Source: Alphaproteobacteria bacterium
GTDB lineage: Bacteria > Pseudomonadota > Alphaproteobacteria > Bin95
NCBI GenBank assembly: GCA_020638555.1
Contig: JACKII010000006.1
Location: 124,001-188,000, forward strand
Length of the DNA stretch: 64,000 bases
Direction of reading: 5' to 3'
The position numbers and the translations under genes were made by a program. This document shows positions 54,018 through 63,774 of this stretch, piece after piece. The notes beneath the pieces are model-generated. The model searched no databases and was not told the DNA's origin. It was given only the letters and a program-made list of their open reading frames with translations. Numbering within the stretch: the first letter of the stretch is position 1; the number at the start of each line of letters is the position of its first letter.

Positions 54018-55088
54018 TCAGACCCGGCTCATCACCTGGCGGGCGAAATCCTCGGCGAAGCGCCACTTGCCTTGGGTGCCGGCGGCCCACATGATCTCCT
54101 GCAGGCCCTGGCGCTCCAAGTCCTGCACCTGCTCCACCAGGTCATCGGCCACGCCGACCAGGCAGGTGGCGCGGATCAGGTCGGCGGTGATCAACTCCGC
54201 CTCGCCGGGATGCAGATAGGTGTAGTGGAATTCGTGCGTGCGCAGATGACGCAGTTCCGGGGCGGTGTCCTCGACCAGGGCGCAATAGGGCTTCCAGATC
54301 GGCTTCAGGAAATCCAGCACCTCGACGCCGCGCTCGTGCACCTCGTCATAGAAATAATAGACGCTGGCCATCACGTTCGGGCCGATCAGCGCCTTGATGC
54401 GGTCGCTGTCCACGGCCTCGCCGGGCTGTAGCAAAGCGATGTTGGTGAGGGCGCAGTTGCGGAAGTCCGCGCCGATGCTGCGGCCGACGCTGGCCGCCCC
54501 CTGCCGCACATGGCCCAGCGCTTCCGGCACGGCGACGCCGCGGGGCGGAATGGCGAAGACCAGACCGTCGCCGAACTCGCCCGCCAGCCCCATGGCCCGC
54601 GGCCCGAAGCCCGAGACATAGAGCGGGATTTTCGGCTCCAGATTCATAAAGCCGGTCTCGTCGTGCATCAGCAGTTTCACCGGCTTGGTGACGCCATTGT
54701 GGGTGTAGTCCAGCGTCTCGCCCCGCAGCAGGCCCGAGAGCGCACGCAGATACTCGCGATAGGCGGCAATCCGCATGGGGCGCTGGCCCATGGTGCGCAT
54801 GGCGGTGTTGCCGGTGCCGATGCCGATATGGATGCGGCCCGGCGCGATGCGGTTGAGTGTCGCCGCGGCGGCGGCATGCACGGGCGCAATACGGGTGCCG
54901 GTGATGGCCGTGCCGGTGCCGAGTTGCAGGCGCGAGGTCTGCCGTGCCGCCAGGGCGAGGACGGCATAGCAGTCCGAAAACAGCATCTGGCTGTCGGTCA
55001 CCCAGACCGCGTGATAGCCGAGCGCTTCTACATGATTGAAAAAGCCGATTTCGTCGATATTCGCCATGACGCAGATGCTGAATTTCAT
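54018..55088 (-). CDS. LLM-class flavin/F420-dependent oxidoreductase
   Basis: A 356-residue luciferase-like TIM barrel. The N-terminal strand MKFSICVMANID, HVEALGYHAVWVTDSQ near residue 20, LQLGTGTAITGTRIAPVHAAAAATLN near residue 55 and GRIHIGIGTGNTAMRTMG near residue 88 are typical. It resembles methylene-tetrahydromethanopterin reductase-like members that use reduced FMN or F420. There is no partner reductase adjacent. It is alone between palindromic repeats downstream and the TRAP operon's promoter region upstream. Confidence 0.85.
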   Translation of the reverse strand: MKFSICVMANIDEIGFFNHVEALGYHAVWVTDSQMLFSDCYAVLALAARQTSRLQLGTGTAITGTRIAPVHAAAAATLNRIAPGRIHIGIGTGNTAMRTMGQRPMRIAAYREYLRALSGLLRGETLDYTHNGVTKPVKLLMHDETGFMNLEPKIPLYVSGFGPRAMGLAGEFGDGLVFAIPPRGVAVPEALGHVRQGAASVGRSIGADFRNCALTNIALLQPGEAVDSDRIKALIGPNVMASVYYFYDEVHERGVEVLDFLKPIWKPYCALVEDTAPELRHLRTHEFHYTYLHPGEAELITADLIRATCLVGVADDLVEQVQDLERQGLQEIMWAAGTQGKWRFAEDFARQVMSRV

Positions 55089-55306
55089 GCGCGCGGTTCC
55101 TCTGCGGGCTTCGGGGCGATGGGCGCTTCAGTATAAGGGGGTGTCCGGCCGGAGCCATCCCTGCATGCGCAGATGTCGGAGGTGGACCAATCGCCGGCTA
55201 GGTCTGCTCGACCCTTGCGGAGCGTTCGGCAAACTGCCATCGTTTCCTCACTCTTGATGACGGGAGTGTATCCCGCGTGGTCTACAGGAAGAAACGAGGA
55301 AGCCTC

Positions 55307-56434
55307 ATGAAACGAGCAATCTTGGCCGGTATGGCGGCCGTCGGTCTGGTCTTGGCAGCCGGCGCCGGACAGGCCAGGGAATTGGTCTATGCCAGTTCCG
55401 TTCCGGCGAAGCACCCGGTCCACACCCACGGCGTCGAGCCGTTCGGCGAGCGTCTGTCCAAGGCGACCGACGGCAAGCTGACCATCAAGCTGTTTGCCGG
55501 CGGCTCGCTCGCCAGCGGCAAGACCACGTTGAACGCCATCCGCAACGGCACCGCCGACATGGGCCTGCTGGCCGACGTCTATACGCCGAACGAATTGCCG
55601 ACCAGCGCCCTGATCAGCGACCTGGCGGTGCTGGGTCGGGATGCGCGGGTGATGACCGGTGCGGTCAACCAGATGCTGCAACTGGATTGTCCCGCCTGCA
55701 AGAAGGACTATACGGAAGACAAGGTGCTGCCGTTCGCCTCCTACTCGCTGACGCCCTATCACCTGATGTGCGTCAGCGGTAGCATCGTCACCGCCGACGA
55801 CTGGAAGGGCAAGAAGGTGCGCGGCACCGGTGCCATGGGCGTGTTGGCGGCGAATATGGGTGCGACGCCGGTGAATGTCACCAGCGCCGAAATCTACGAG
55901 GCGTTGCAGCGCGGCCAGGTGGACTGTGCCATGGGGCCGTTGCCCTGGCTCAAAACCATGGCGCTGTGGGACATGGTGACGACGGTCTCCGACTCCGGGC
56001 TCGGCACGTATCACGGTACCAATTTTATCAATTTGCGCACCAACACCTGGCAGAAACTGTCGAAGAAGGAAAAGCAGGCCTTCGTCGACAATCTCGTCCA
56101 GGCGGTCGTCGGCATCGCGCGGGCATACGAGGATGACGACGCGAGCATCCGCAAGGAAGCGGAAGCCAAGGGCATCAAGTGGCTCACCGTGGACAAAAGC
56201 TTCGAGGACGCGGTCGAGCACATGCGCCAGAACGACACCGCTCGGGTGATCGAGTTGGCCAAGTCGCGCGGCGTGAAGGACCCGGAACCGATCGTGGCGA
56301 AGTTCAAGGAGAACATCGCCAAGTGGACCAAGATCGTGAACGACATCAATCCGGGTTTCTGGGGCGATGCCGAGTGGGCGAAATACGCCGAAGCGCTGAA
56401 CACCGAAATTTACAGCAAGGTGTCCTATCCCTGA
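55307..56434 (+). CDS. TRAP transporter substrate-binding protein (DctP), second set
   Basis: A 375-residue periplasmic binding protein with a Sec signal at residues 1-24 (ILAGMAAVGLVLAAGAGQA). DctP-type features are GGSLASGKTTLNAIRNGTADMG near residue 62, DDWKGKKVRGTGAMGVLAANMG near residue 164 and ALQRGQVDCAMG near residue 202. Three to four cysteines, unusual for this family, occur in LDCPACKKD and VDCAMG. The ATG at 55307 follows GAGGAAG. It heads a plus-strand DctP-Q-M operon unrelated in detail to the minus-strand set at 41602-44753. The ligand is unknown. Confidence 0.92.
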   Translation: MKRAILAGMAAVGLVLAAGAGQARELVYASSVPAKHPVHTHGVEPFGERLSKATDGKLTIKLFAGGSLASGKTTLNAIRNGTADMGLLADVYTPNELPTSALISDLAVLGRDARVMTGAVNQMLQLDCPACKKDYTEDKVLPFASYSLTPYHLMCVSGSIVTADDWKGKKVRGTGAMGVLAANMGATPVNVTSAEIYEALQRGQVDCAMGPLPWLKTMALWDMVTTVSDSGLGTYHGTNFINLRTNTWQKLSKKEKQAFVDNLVQAVVGIARAYEDDDASIRKEAEAKGIKWLTVDKSFEDAVEHMRQNDTARVIELAKSRGVKDPEPIVAKFKENIAKWTKIVNDINPGFWGDAEWAKYAEALNTEIYSKVSYP

Positions 56435-56531
56435 TGCGCGCGGCCGGCGACGGCGATTGGTCCGTCGCCGGCCCCGTTGCTGCGGCCAGCGCCGCACACC
56501 CCTTTCCCTTCTACCTGTGAGGATCTCCGTC

Positions 56532-57080
56532 ATGGCTGCCTTGGAGCGCCTGTTGGAGCGGTTCAGCGTGGGGCTTCTCTGGATCGCCGGCGTCGCCATC
56601 ACGCTGATGATGATCCATGTCGCCGCCGACGTGGTCGGCAAGACGATCTTTCACCAGCCCATGACCGCCACCCTGGAAATCGTTGCCTGGTACTACATGG
56701 TCGCGACGGTGTTTCTGCCGGTCGCCTATATCCAGGTGCAGAAGAAGCATCTGATGGTGGAATTGTTCACCCGCACCATGGAGCCGCGGGCCATGGCGCG
56801 CCTGGAAGGCCTGATCGCCGTCCTGGGGGCGGTCTATGTGGGCATTCTGTTCTGGCTGACCCTGGAGCAGGCGATTGCGTCCACCGCCTCGAACGAAGTG
56901 CAGGACGTGACCTTCTTCGACCTGCCGGTCTGGCCGTCGCGCTGGTTCCTGCCCATCGCCGTCGGGGCGATGACGTTGATCATGATCCTGCAAGCCATCC
57001 GCGACCTGCGATACGGCTTCACCGGCCGCGGTGAACCGACCAAGCAGACCCAAGACGGCATCATCATCGAGGAGAACTGA
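56532..57080 (+). CDS. TRAP transporter small permease (DctQ), second set
   Basis: A 182-residue membrane protein with four hydrophobic segments. EIVAWYYMVATVFLPVAYIQVQKKHLMVELFTRTM around residue 50 is the conserved centre of the family. It is 97 bases after the DctP stop and 3 bases before DctM, so it is in the same transcript. The in-frame ATG at 56532 is chosen because upstream codons are not hydrophobic and overlap the leader. Confidence 0.9.
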   Translation: MAALERLLERFSVGLLWIAGVAITLMMIHVAADVVGKTIFHQPMTATLEIVAWYYMVATVFLPVAYIQVQKKHLMVELFTRTMEPRAMARLEGLIAVLGAVYVGILFWLTLEQAIASTASNEVQDVTFFDLPVWPSRWFLPIAVGAMTLIMILQAIRDLRYGFTGRGEPTKQTQDGIIIEEN

Positions 57081-57083
57081 GCA

Positions 57084-58394
57084 ATGGATCCGATTTGGAT
57101 CGGCATCATTGCCATCGTCGCGCTGCTGGTGCTGATCGGCCTGCGCGTTCCCATCGGCATCGCCCTCGGCTCGGTGTCCCTGGTCGGGCTGATGTTCGCC
57201 CGCTCGACCGAGTCGGCCTTCGGCATTTTCGGCGACCTGCCGTTCGAGTTCGGCGCCAGCTGGTCGCTGTCGGCGGTGCCGATGTTCCTGCTGATGGGCT
57301 CCGTCGCCTATCATTCCGGGCTGACCTCCAGCCTCTACAATGCGGCCCGGCTGTGGCTGTCGGCCTTGCCGGGCGGCCTGGCGGTCGCGACCAATTTCGC
57401 CTCCGCCGGATTTGCCGCCGCCAGCGGCTCATCGCTGGCGACCTCGGCCGCCATGGGCCGGTTGGCCATCCCGGAGATGCTGCGCCTCGGCTATGACAAG
57501 GCGCTGGCCGCCGGCGTCGTCGCCGCGTCCGGCACGCTCGGCGCCCTGATCCCGCCCTCCATCGCCTTCGTGCTCTATGGCTGGTTCACCGAGACCTCGA
57601 TCGGCGCGTTGTTGATCGCCGGCATTCTGCCGGGGCTGCTGACGGCTTTCATCTATGCCGGCATGATCATCATCCGGTGCTGGTTGAACCCCGAACTGGC
57701 GCCGGCGGTGAGCGAGACCGTCACCTGGGGCCAGCGCTGGAGCGCGCTCATCGAAATCTGGCCGGTGCCGTTGTTGATCCTGGGCGTGGTCGGCAGCATC
57801 TATGGCGGCATCGCCACGCCGACGGAAGCGGGTGCGCTGGGGGCGTTGATCGCGATTATCATCGCCTTCTTCCAGGGGCGCATGACCTGGCAGATTTTCC
57901 GGACCAGCGTGATGGAAGCGCTGGAGAGCACCGCCGGCATCTTCTTCGTCGCCATCGGCGCCCTGTTGCTGACCCGCCTGCTGGCGTTCAGCGGCGTGCC
58001 GATGCTGATGGCGGAGATGATCGGCGACTGGGCCATCGACCCGTTGCTGCTGATTATCGGCCTGTCCATCGTCTATCTGATCCTAGGCATGTTCCTGGAC
58101 CCGCTGGGTCTGATGCTGCTGACCCTGCCGGTGTTCCTGCCGATGTTCGAGGCGCTGAAGCTGGACCTGATCTGGGTCGGCGTGATCGTCGTCAAATACA
58201 TCGAGATCGGTTTGTTGACCCCGCCCGTGGGCCTCAACGCCTATGTTGTGAAAAGCGTGGTGGGCGACGCCATACCGCTCACCACCATATTCCGGGGGTT
58301 GGCCTGGTTCCTGGCGGCCGAGGCGGTGATCATGGTGCTTCTGATCGCCTTCCCGGAAATCTCGCTGACATTGCCGAACTACATGCTGAACTGA
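57084..58394 (+). CDS. TRAP transporter large permease (DctM), second set
   Basis: A 436-residue inner-membrane protein. AAASGSSLATSAAMGRLAIPEMLRLGYDKALAAG near residue 110 and ASGTLGALIPPSIAFVLYGW near residue 150 are the internal-repeat signatures of the DctM family, with GLLTPPVGLNAYVVKS near residue 375 as the partner repeat. It starts 3 bases after the DctQ stop. A GC-rich hairpin with a TTCG loop follows the stop. Confidence 0.94.
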   Translation: MDPIWIGIIAIVALLVLIGLRVPIGIALGSVSLVGLMFARSTESAFGIFGDLPFEFGASWSLSAVPMFLLMGSVAYHSGLTSSLYNAARLWLSALPGGLAVATNFASAGFAAASGSSLATSAAMGRLAIPEMLRLGYDKALAAGVVAASGTLGALIPPSIAFVLYGWFTETSIGALLIAGILPGLLTAFIYAGMIIIRCWLNPELAPAVSETVTWGQRWSALIEIWPVPLLILGVVGSIYGGIATPTEAGALGALIAIIIAFFQGRMTWQIFRTSVMEALESTAGIFFVAIGALLLTRLLAFSGVPMLMAEMIGDWAIDPLLLIIGLSIVYLILGMFLDPLGLMLLTLPVFLPMFEALKLDLIWVGVIVVKYIEIGLLTPPVGLNAYVVKSVVGDAIPLTTIFRGLAWFLAAEAVIMVLLIAFPEISLTLPNYMLN

Positions 58395-58397
58395 CGG

Positions 58398-58425
58398 GAA
58401 GGGGGCTTCGGCCCCCTTCTTCTTG
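58398..58425 (+). terminator. Intrinsic terminator of the second TRAP operon
   Basis: The 9-bp stem GAAGGGGGC/GCCCCCTTC with a TTCG loop is followed by TTCTT. It lies 4 bases past the DctM stop. Confidence 0.8.
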
Positions 58426-58533
58426 CGCATGGATTCCCCAGTCGCGGTTCGCCTTGCCGGGGCGCGGAGCCGGAGTCTAGCATGCTTGCATTCGCTAATC
58501 GCCCACTCAACCGGGCACAGGAGGAAACAAGTC

Positions 58534-59460
58534 ATGCGATTGGAAGGCAAGGCCGGGATCGTCACCGGCTCCGGGCGCGGCATCGGCCGTGCGGTGGCCC
58601 TGCTGATGGCCAAGGAAGGCGCCAGCGTCGTCGTCAATGACCCCGGCGTCGGCCGCGGCGGCGAGGCGACGGAAGAACGCCCGGCGGACGAGGTGGTCGC
58701 CGAAATCAAGGCCGCGGGCGGCACCGCCATCGCGAACTACGGCTCGGTCGCGGAATACGACACCGCCGGGCGCATGGTGAAGGAGTGCGCCGACACGTTC
58801 GGCAAGGTCGACTTTGTCGTCAACGTGGCCGGCATGCTGCGCGAGCGCATGATCTGGAACATGACCGAAGAAGACTTCGACCAGGTCATCAACGTGCACC
58901 TGAAGGGGCACTGGAACATGTGCCACCACGCCATCAAGCTGATGCGCGGGCAGCGCTATGGCCGGATCGTCAACTTCTCGTCCGATGCATTCAAGGGCTC
59001 GGTCGGCCAGTGCAACTATGCGGCGGCCAAGGCCGGGATCATCGGCCTGACCCGCACCATCACCCGCGAGTGTGGCCGATACGGCATCACCGCCAACGCC
59101 ATGTGCCCGATGGCCGCCACCCGCATGACCGTCAACGATGCGGTGATTGCGGGCTGGAAGCGGCGCCTGGACAGCGGCCTGCTGACCCAGGCCCAGTACG
59201 AGTCGCGCATGGCCATGCCGGGGCCGGAATTCGTGGCCCCGATGGTCGCCTATCTCTGCACCGAAGAGGCCGCCGACATCAACGGCCAGATCTTCCACGC
59301 CGAAAAAGGCCTGATCCACACCTATTATTACGGCGAGGAAGCCCGTGCGCTCTACAAGTTCGAGGACGGCGGCATGTTCAGCGTCGACGAACTGGCCGAC
59401 AGCGTGCCGGGTTCGCTGATGGCAGGCATTCCGAACATCGCGCCCAAGACCGAAGACTGA
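58534..59460 (+). CDS. SDR family oxidoreductase (MFE-2/3-hydroxyacyl-CoA dehydrogenase-like)
   Basis: A 308-residue short-chain dehydrogenase. The cofactor loop TGSGRGIGR is at residues 10-18. VVVNDPGVGRGG follows, as in the dehydrogenase part of multifunctional enzyme 2. The catalytic serine is in VNFSSDAF and the YAAAK tyrosine near residue 167. A C-terminal extension of about 60 residues goes beyond the usual 250 and ends in PGSLMAGIPN. The start at 58534 follows CAGGAGGA. It may act on 3-hydroxyacyl-CoA or related alcohols. It stands 73 bases or more from the TRAP terminator, so it is transcribed separately. Confidence 0.88.
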   Translation: MRLEGKAGIVTGSGRGIGRAVALLMAKEGASVVVNDPGVGRGGEATEERPADEVVAEIKAAGGTAIANYGSVAEYDTAGRMVKECADTFGKVDFVVNVAGMLRERMIWNMTEEDFDQVINVHLKGHWNMCHHAIKLMRGQRYGRIVNFSSDAFKGSVGQCNYAAAKAGIIGLTRTITRECGRYGITANAMCPMAATRMTVNDAVIAGWKRRLDSGLLTQAQYESRMAMPGPEFVAPMVAYLCTEEAADINGQIFHAEKGLIHTYYYGEEARALYKFEDGGMFSVDELADSVPGSLMAGIPNIAPKTED

Positions 59461-59599
59461 GCGCGGGCGGCAAGACCGGGGCGGTGGCGAGTGGCCGGCC
59501 ATCGCAACCGCCCCTCTTGCGCCTTGAACCCGCCGGAGGATGGGGAGAGCCGCTGGCAAGACCTGCCTTCTGCCTGCCCCATGCCGCGAAGGACACGCC

Positions 59600-60118
59600 A
59601 TGCCCGCCGACGCATCCATCTCCCAGGCCGCTGCCATGGCCCGTGCGCTCGAAATCGCGGCGACCGCCGCCGACCAGGCCGGCGCGCTGCCCTATGCCGC
59701 CGTGGTGGTCCTGGACGGCCGGATCGTCGGCGAGGGGCTGAACCGCGCGCAAGCCCTGTCCGATCCGACCTCCCACGGCGAGACCGAGGCGATCCGCGAT
59801 GCCTGCAAGCGGCTCGGCACCACCAGCCTCGCCGGGGCCATCATGGTCACGACGGCGGAGCCCTGCGCCATGTGTGTTGCGACCATGCTGCTCGCCGGCA
59901 TTACGCAGTTGGTTTACGCGGCCGATGCCCGGGACAGTGCGGCCTTCATGGCGAAGCTTGTGGGGAAGAACCCTGCGGTGCGCCGTCGCTTCTCCATGGA
60001 GGAGTTGCGCGACCAGGTCGGCCTGCCGGCGGATGCCCGACGGCACCTGCCGGCCCATCGCGAATCCCGGGCGGAATCGCTGGCGATTTTCGACGCCTTC
60101 GCCGCCCGCCATGGCTGA
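59600..60118 (+). CDS. Nucleoside/cytidine deaminase-like zinc enzyme (CMP/dCMP deaminase family)
   Basis: A 172-residue zinc-dependent deaminase. The zinc and proton-shuttle motif HGETEAI is near residue 60 and the PCAMC pair of cysteines (EPCAMC) near residue 91. The fold matches guanine deaminase/TadA-like members rather than tRNA TadA proper, and the C-terminus is longer than in TadA. Candidates are guanine, a nucleoside or an isocytosine-like substrate. I use the ATG at 59600, with GAAGGAC before it; the preceding in-frame part lacks similarity. Confidence 0.85.
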   Translation: MPADASISQAAAMARALEIAATAADQAGALPYAAVVVLDGRIVGEGLNRAQALSDPTSHGETEAIRDACKRLGTTSLAGAIMVTTAEPCAMCVATMLLAGITQLVYAADARDSAAFMAKLVGKNPAVRRRFSMEELRDQVGLPADARRHLPAHRESRAESLAIFDAFAARHG

Positions 60119-60491
60119 AATTTGGCGGGATTTGCAGTCGGGCCGGCGACGCCTTTCTGACACAGGCTCCCGGCAGCGCTTTATGGTGGAAATCCAAGCA
60201 GAACCAAGATGCCCACTCCCTGACGACTGGGGCATTGCAAATATGGCCACCTGCCTCGGAGTATAGCGGCCGTACCGGCCGAATAACCGCCTGGGATCAC
60301 ACGCACCCGGAAGACCCTGCCACGCTTGCTTCCGGTGCTGCGTTTGCGGGCTAATCTCTGGCTTTTCCCTGTCTTGCCTGCTAATTTGCACACGGGTGAT
60401 CGGGGCGGTTTTTCCACTATTCATAGCGGATTGCGACCGTCCCCCACCCCCATATCTTGCATAGTTGCGTTTGGGCAAAGGGACAGGACTC
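60119..60491. other. Intergenic region before gyrA
   Basis: This 373-base region has no open frame of merit. The gyrA promoter should lie here, but I found no clear -35/-10 pair with correct spacing. Moderately AT-rich sequence occurs at about 60340-60430. Confidence 0.6.
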
Positions 60492-63143
60492 TTGGTCGAC
60501 GAAATCCGGAGCGAGCGCCGCGATATTGCGCCCGTCTCCATTGAAGAGGAAATGCAGCGTTCGTACCTCGATTACGCCATGAGCGTGATCGTGTCGCGCG
60601 CCATTCCGGACGTGCGCGACGGCCTGAAGCCGGTGCACCGCCGCATCCTCTATGCCATGCGCGTCGGCGGCTATGACTGGTCGCGGCCCTATCGCAAGTC
60701 GGCCCGCATCGTCGGCGACGTCATGGGCCAGTTCCACCCCCACGGCGACTCCGCCATTTACGATGCGCTGGTGCGCATGGCGCAGTGGTTCTCCATGCGC
60801 CTGCCGTTGATTTCCGGCCAGGGCAATTTCGGCTCGCTGGACGCCGATCCGCCGGCGGCCATGCGTTACACCGAGGCGCGTCTGGCCCAGGCCGCCCAGC
60901 CATTGCTGGAGGACATCGACAAGGACACGGTCGATTTCCAGCTCAACTACGATGAAAGCGAGCGCGAACCGACGGTTCTGCCGGCCCGCTTCCCGAACCT
61001 GCTGGTCAACGGGGCAGGGGGCATCGCCGTCGGCATGGCCACCAACATCCCGCCCCACAATCTGGGCGAGGTGGTAGCGGCGACGCTCGCCTATCTGGAT
61101 GATCCAGAAATCGGCCTCGACGAACTGATGGAGATCATGCCGGGGCCGGATTTCCCGACCGGCGCGCTGGTCATGGGCCGGGGCGGCATCCGCCAGGCGT
61201 TCGCCACCGGCCGGGGCTCCGTCATCATGCGCGCCCGCCACCAGATCGAGGAGCGCCCGGGCGGCCGCGAGGCGATCATCGTCACCGACGTGCCCTACCA
61301 GTGCAACAAGGCCAAGATGGTGGAGCGGATCGCGGAGGTGGTGAACCTCAAGCTGATCGAGGGCATTTCCGACCTGCGCGACGAGAGCGACCGCCACGGC
61401 ATCCGCGTCGTCATCGAACTGAAGCGCGATGCGGTCACCGACGTGGTGCTGAACCAGTTGTTCCGCTTCACGCCGATGCAGACCTCGTTCGGCTACAACA
61501 TGCTGGCCCTGAACGGCGGCCGGCCGCAGGTGATGCCGCTGAAGGCGGTGTTGCAGGCCTTCTGCCGTTTCCGCGAACAGGTCATCACCCGGCGCACCGC
61601 CTACGAACTCGGCCGGGCGCGCGAGCGGGCGAACACCTTGCTGGCGCTCGCCGTTGCCGTTGCCAACCTGGACGACGTGATCCGGCTGATCCGCGAGGCG
61701 CCGGACCCGGCGACCGCCCGCGAGCGGTTGATGGCGCGGCCCTGGCCCGCCGGCGACATCGCGCCGCTGATCGCCCTGGTCGACGACGGCGCCGACGCCC
61801 GCGGCGACGGCAACTACCGGCTCAGCCAGGCTCAGGCCCAGGCCATTCTCGACCTGCGCCTGCACCGCCTGACCGGGCTGGAGCGCGAAAAGATCGACAC
61901 CGACCTGCGCGAGACCGTGCGCCTGATCGAGGACTATCTCGACATTCTCGGCAATCGCGAGCGCGTGCTGACCATCATGCGCGACGAACTGGCCGAGGTT
62001 CGCGAGAAGTTCGACACGCCCAGGCGCACGGAAATTCTCGACGCGGAGGCCGACCAGGACGACGAAGACCTGATCCAGCGCGAGGACATGGTCATCACCG
62101 TCAGCCGCCAGGGCTATATCAAGCGCGTGCCGCTCGCCAGCTATCGCGAGCAGCGCCGCGGCGGCAAGGGCAGGGCGGGCATGTCGACCCGCGACGAGGA
62201 TTTCGTCGCCGACGTCTTCGTCGCCAACACCCACGCGCCGGTGCTGTTCTTCTCGTCCCGCGGCATGGTCTACAAGCTGAAGGTCTACCGCCTGCCGATC
62301 GGCACGCCACAGGCTCGCGGCAAGGCCATGGTGAACCTGCTGCCGCTCTCCGAGGGCGAGACCATCTCCACCGTCCTGCCGCTACCGGAGGAGGATACGC
62401 CGGGCCTGGACGAGATGGACATCGTCTTCGCCACCGCCAGCGGCAATGTGCGCCGCAACAAGCTGTCGGACTTCACCAATGTCATGGCCAACGGCAAGAT
62501 CGCCATGAAGCTGGAAGAGGGCGACAGCCTGATCGGCGTGGCGCTGGCGGAGCCGACCGATCACTTCCTGCTGGCCACCTGGCACGGCAAGGCGATTCGC
62601 TTCCCGGTTGAAGACGTGCGCGTGTTCGCCGGCCGGGCATCCACCGGCATTCGCGGCATCGCGCTCGCCGAGGGCGACCGCGTCATCTCCATGACCATTC
62701 TGAAGGGCGCGGAAATCGACACGGAAACGCGCGATGCCTATCTGCGCATGGCCGCGGCCCGCCGCCGGGAAGACACGGGCGAGGTGGGCGAAGAGCAGGC
62801 CCTGGACGAAGCGCGGTTCGAGGAATTGCACGCGGCGGAAGAACTGATTCTGTCGGTGGCCGACGACGGCTATGGCAAGCGCACCAGCGCGTATGACTAC
62901 CGGGTGACGCGGCGCGGCGGGAAGGGCATCGACCTGATGGATCTGATGCCCGGTGCGGGCGTCGTGGCGGCCTTCCCCGTCAGCGATAGCGATGGCCTCG
63001 TTCTCGTGACGAACGGCGGGCAATTGATTCGCGTGCCCGTGCAGGATATCCGTATAGCAAGGCGATCCACCCGCGGCGTGCGGTTGTTCTCGGTTGGCGA
63101 GGGCGAACGCGTTGTCTCGGTCTCGCGGATCGCAGAGGAATAG
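60492..63143 (+). CDS. gyrA: DNA gyrase subunit A
   Basis: An 883-residue gyrase A subunit that breaks and rejoins DNA in the A2B2 enzyme. Early SIEEEMQRSYLDYAMSVIVS is followed by the quinolone region HPHGDSAIYDALVRMAQ, where Ser87 and Asp91 correspond to E. coli Ser83 and Asp87; both are the sensitive residues. The catalytic tyrosine is in MRYTEARL (Tyr126). The GyrA box QRRGGKG is near residue 555, followed by the C-terminal beta-pinwheel. The start is a TTG at 60492 with AAAGGGACAGGA just before it; another TTG at 60465 is possible. It precedes coaD by 59 bases, a common alphaproteobacterial order. Confidence 0.97.
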   Translation: MVDEIRSERRDIAPVSIEEEMQRSYLDYAMSVIVSRAIPDVRDGLKPVHRRILYAMRVGGYDWSRPYRKSARIVGDVMGQFHPHGDSAIYDALVRMAQWFSMRLPLISGQGNFGSLDADPPAAMRYTEARLAQAAQPLLEDIDKDTVDFQLNYDESEREPTVLPARFPNLLVNGAGGIAVGMATNIPPHNLGEVVAATLAYLDDPEIGLDELMEIMPGPDFPTGALVMGRGGIRQAFATGRGSVIMRARHQIEERPGGREAIIVTDVPYQCNKAKMVERIAEVVNLKLIEGISDLRDESDRHGIRVVIELKRDAVTDVVLNQLFRFTPMQTSFGYNMLALNGGRPQVMPLKAVLQAFCRFREQVITRRTAYELGRARERANTLLALAVAVANLDDVIRLIREAPDPATARERLMARPWPAGDIAPLIALVDDGADARGDGNYRLSQAQAQAILDLRLHRLTGLEREKIDTDLRETVRLIEDYLDILGNRERVLTIMRDELAEVREKFDTPRRTEILDAEADQDDEDLIQREDMVITVSRQGYIKRVPLASYREQRRGGKGRAGMSTRDEDFVADVFVANTHAPVLFFSSRGMVYKLKVYRLPIGTPQARGKAMVNLLPLSEGETISTVLPLPEEDTPGLDEMDIVFATASGNVRRNKLSDFTNVMANGKIAMKLEEGDSLIGVALAEPTDHFLLATWHGKAIRFPVEDVRVFAGRASTGIRGIALAEGDRVISMTILKGAEIDTETRDAYLRMAAARRREDTGEVGEEQALDEARFEELHAAEELILSVADDGYGKRTSAYDYRVTRRGGKGIDLMDLMPGAGVVAAFPVSDSDGLVLVTNGGQLIRVPVQDIRIARRSTRGVRLFSVGEGERVVSVSRIAEE

Positions 63144-63202
63144 GGTGCCGGGCGTCGCCCCGCCCGGTACCGCATCGCTACGAGGCTATTGAGAGATTTT
63201 CC

Positions 63203-63748
63203 ATGCCGGATGGGCATATCGCGCTTTACCCAGGCACGTTCGACCCGGCCACCCGTGGCCACACCGACATCATCATGCGCGCAGCCGCGGTGGTGGATAA
63301 GCTCTATGTCGGCGTCGCCGGCAATGCGGGCAAGGGGCCGTTGTTCAGCGTCGACGAGCGCGTCGCCATGGTGCAGGACGAGATCGACGCCATGACCGAC
63401 CGCAAGCTGGCGGCCAATATCTCGGTCACCGTCGTGGATGGCCTGCTGGTGCACAGCGCCCGCAAGCTGGACGTGACCGTGTTGATCCGCGGGCTCCGGG
63501 CGGTGACCGATTTCGAATACGAAATCCAGATGGCCAGCCTGAACAAATCCCTAGATTCCGGCATCGAGACCGTGTTCCTGATGGCGAGCGACCGCCACCA
63601 GTTCATTTCCAGCCGCTTCGTCAAGGAAATCGGCTCGCTCGGCGGCAAGATCGACGACTTCGTCTCGCCGCGCGTGGCCAAGCGGCTGGCGGAGAAGTTT
63701 GGCGACGGCAACACCGTTCAGGCCGGTGCGGCGTCGAAAGTGTATTGA
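63203..63748 (+). CDS. coaD: Phosphopantetheine adenylyltransferase
   Basis: A 181-residue nucleotidyltransferase that makes dephospho-CoA from 4'-phosphopantetheine and ATP. The ATP site YPGTFDPATRGHTDI near residue 9 carries the TxGH-type motif, IRGLRAVTDFEYE lies near residue 95, and ISSRFVKEIGSLGG near residue 135 is the C-terminal signature. The length matches bacterial CoaD with a short tail. It lies between gyrA and a dihydroorotase-like gene. Confidence 0.95.
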   Translation: MPDGHIALYPGTFDPATRGHTDIIMRAAAVVDKLYVGVAGNAGKGPLFSVDERVAMVQDEIDAMTDRKLAANISVTVVDGLLVHSARKLDVTVLIRGLRAVTDFEYEIQMASLNKSLDSGIETVFLMASDRHQFISSRFVKEIGSLGGKIDDFVSPRVAKRLAEKFGDGNTVQAGAASKVY

Positions 63749-63774
63749 ACCAAGCGCTTTAGCGAGGGTTTTTC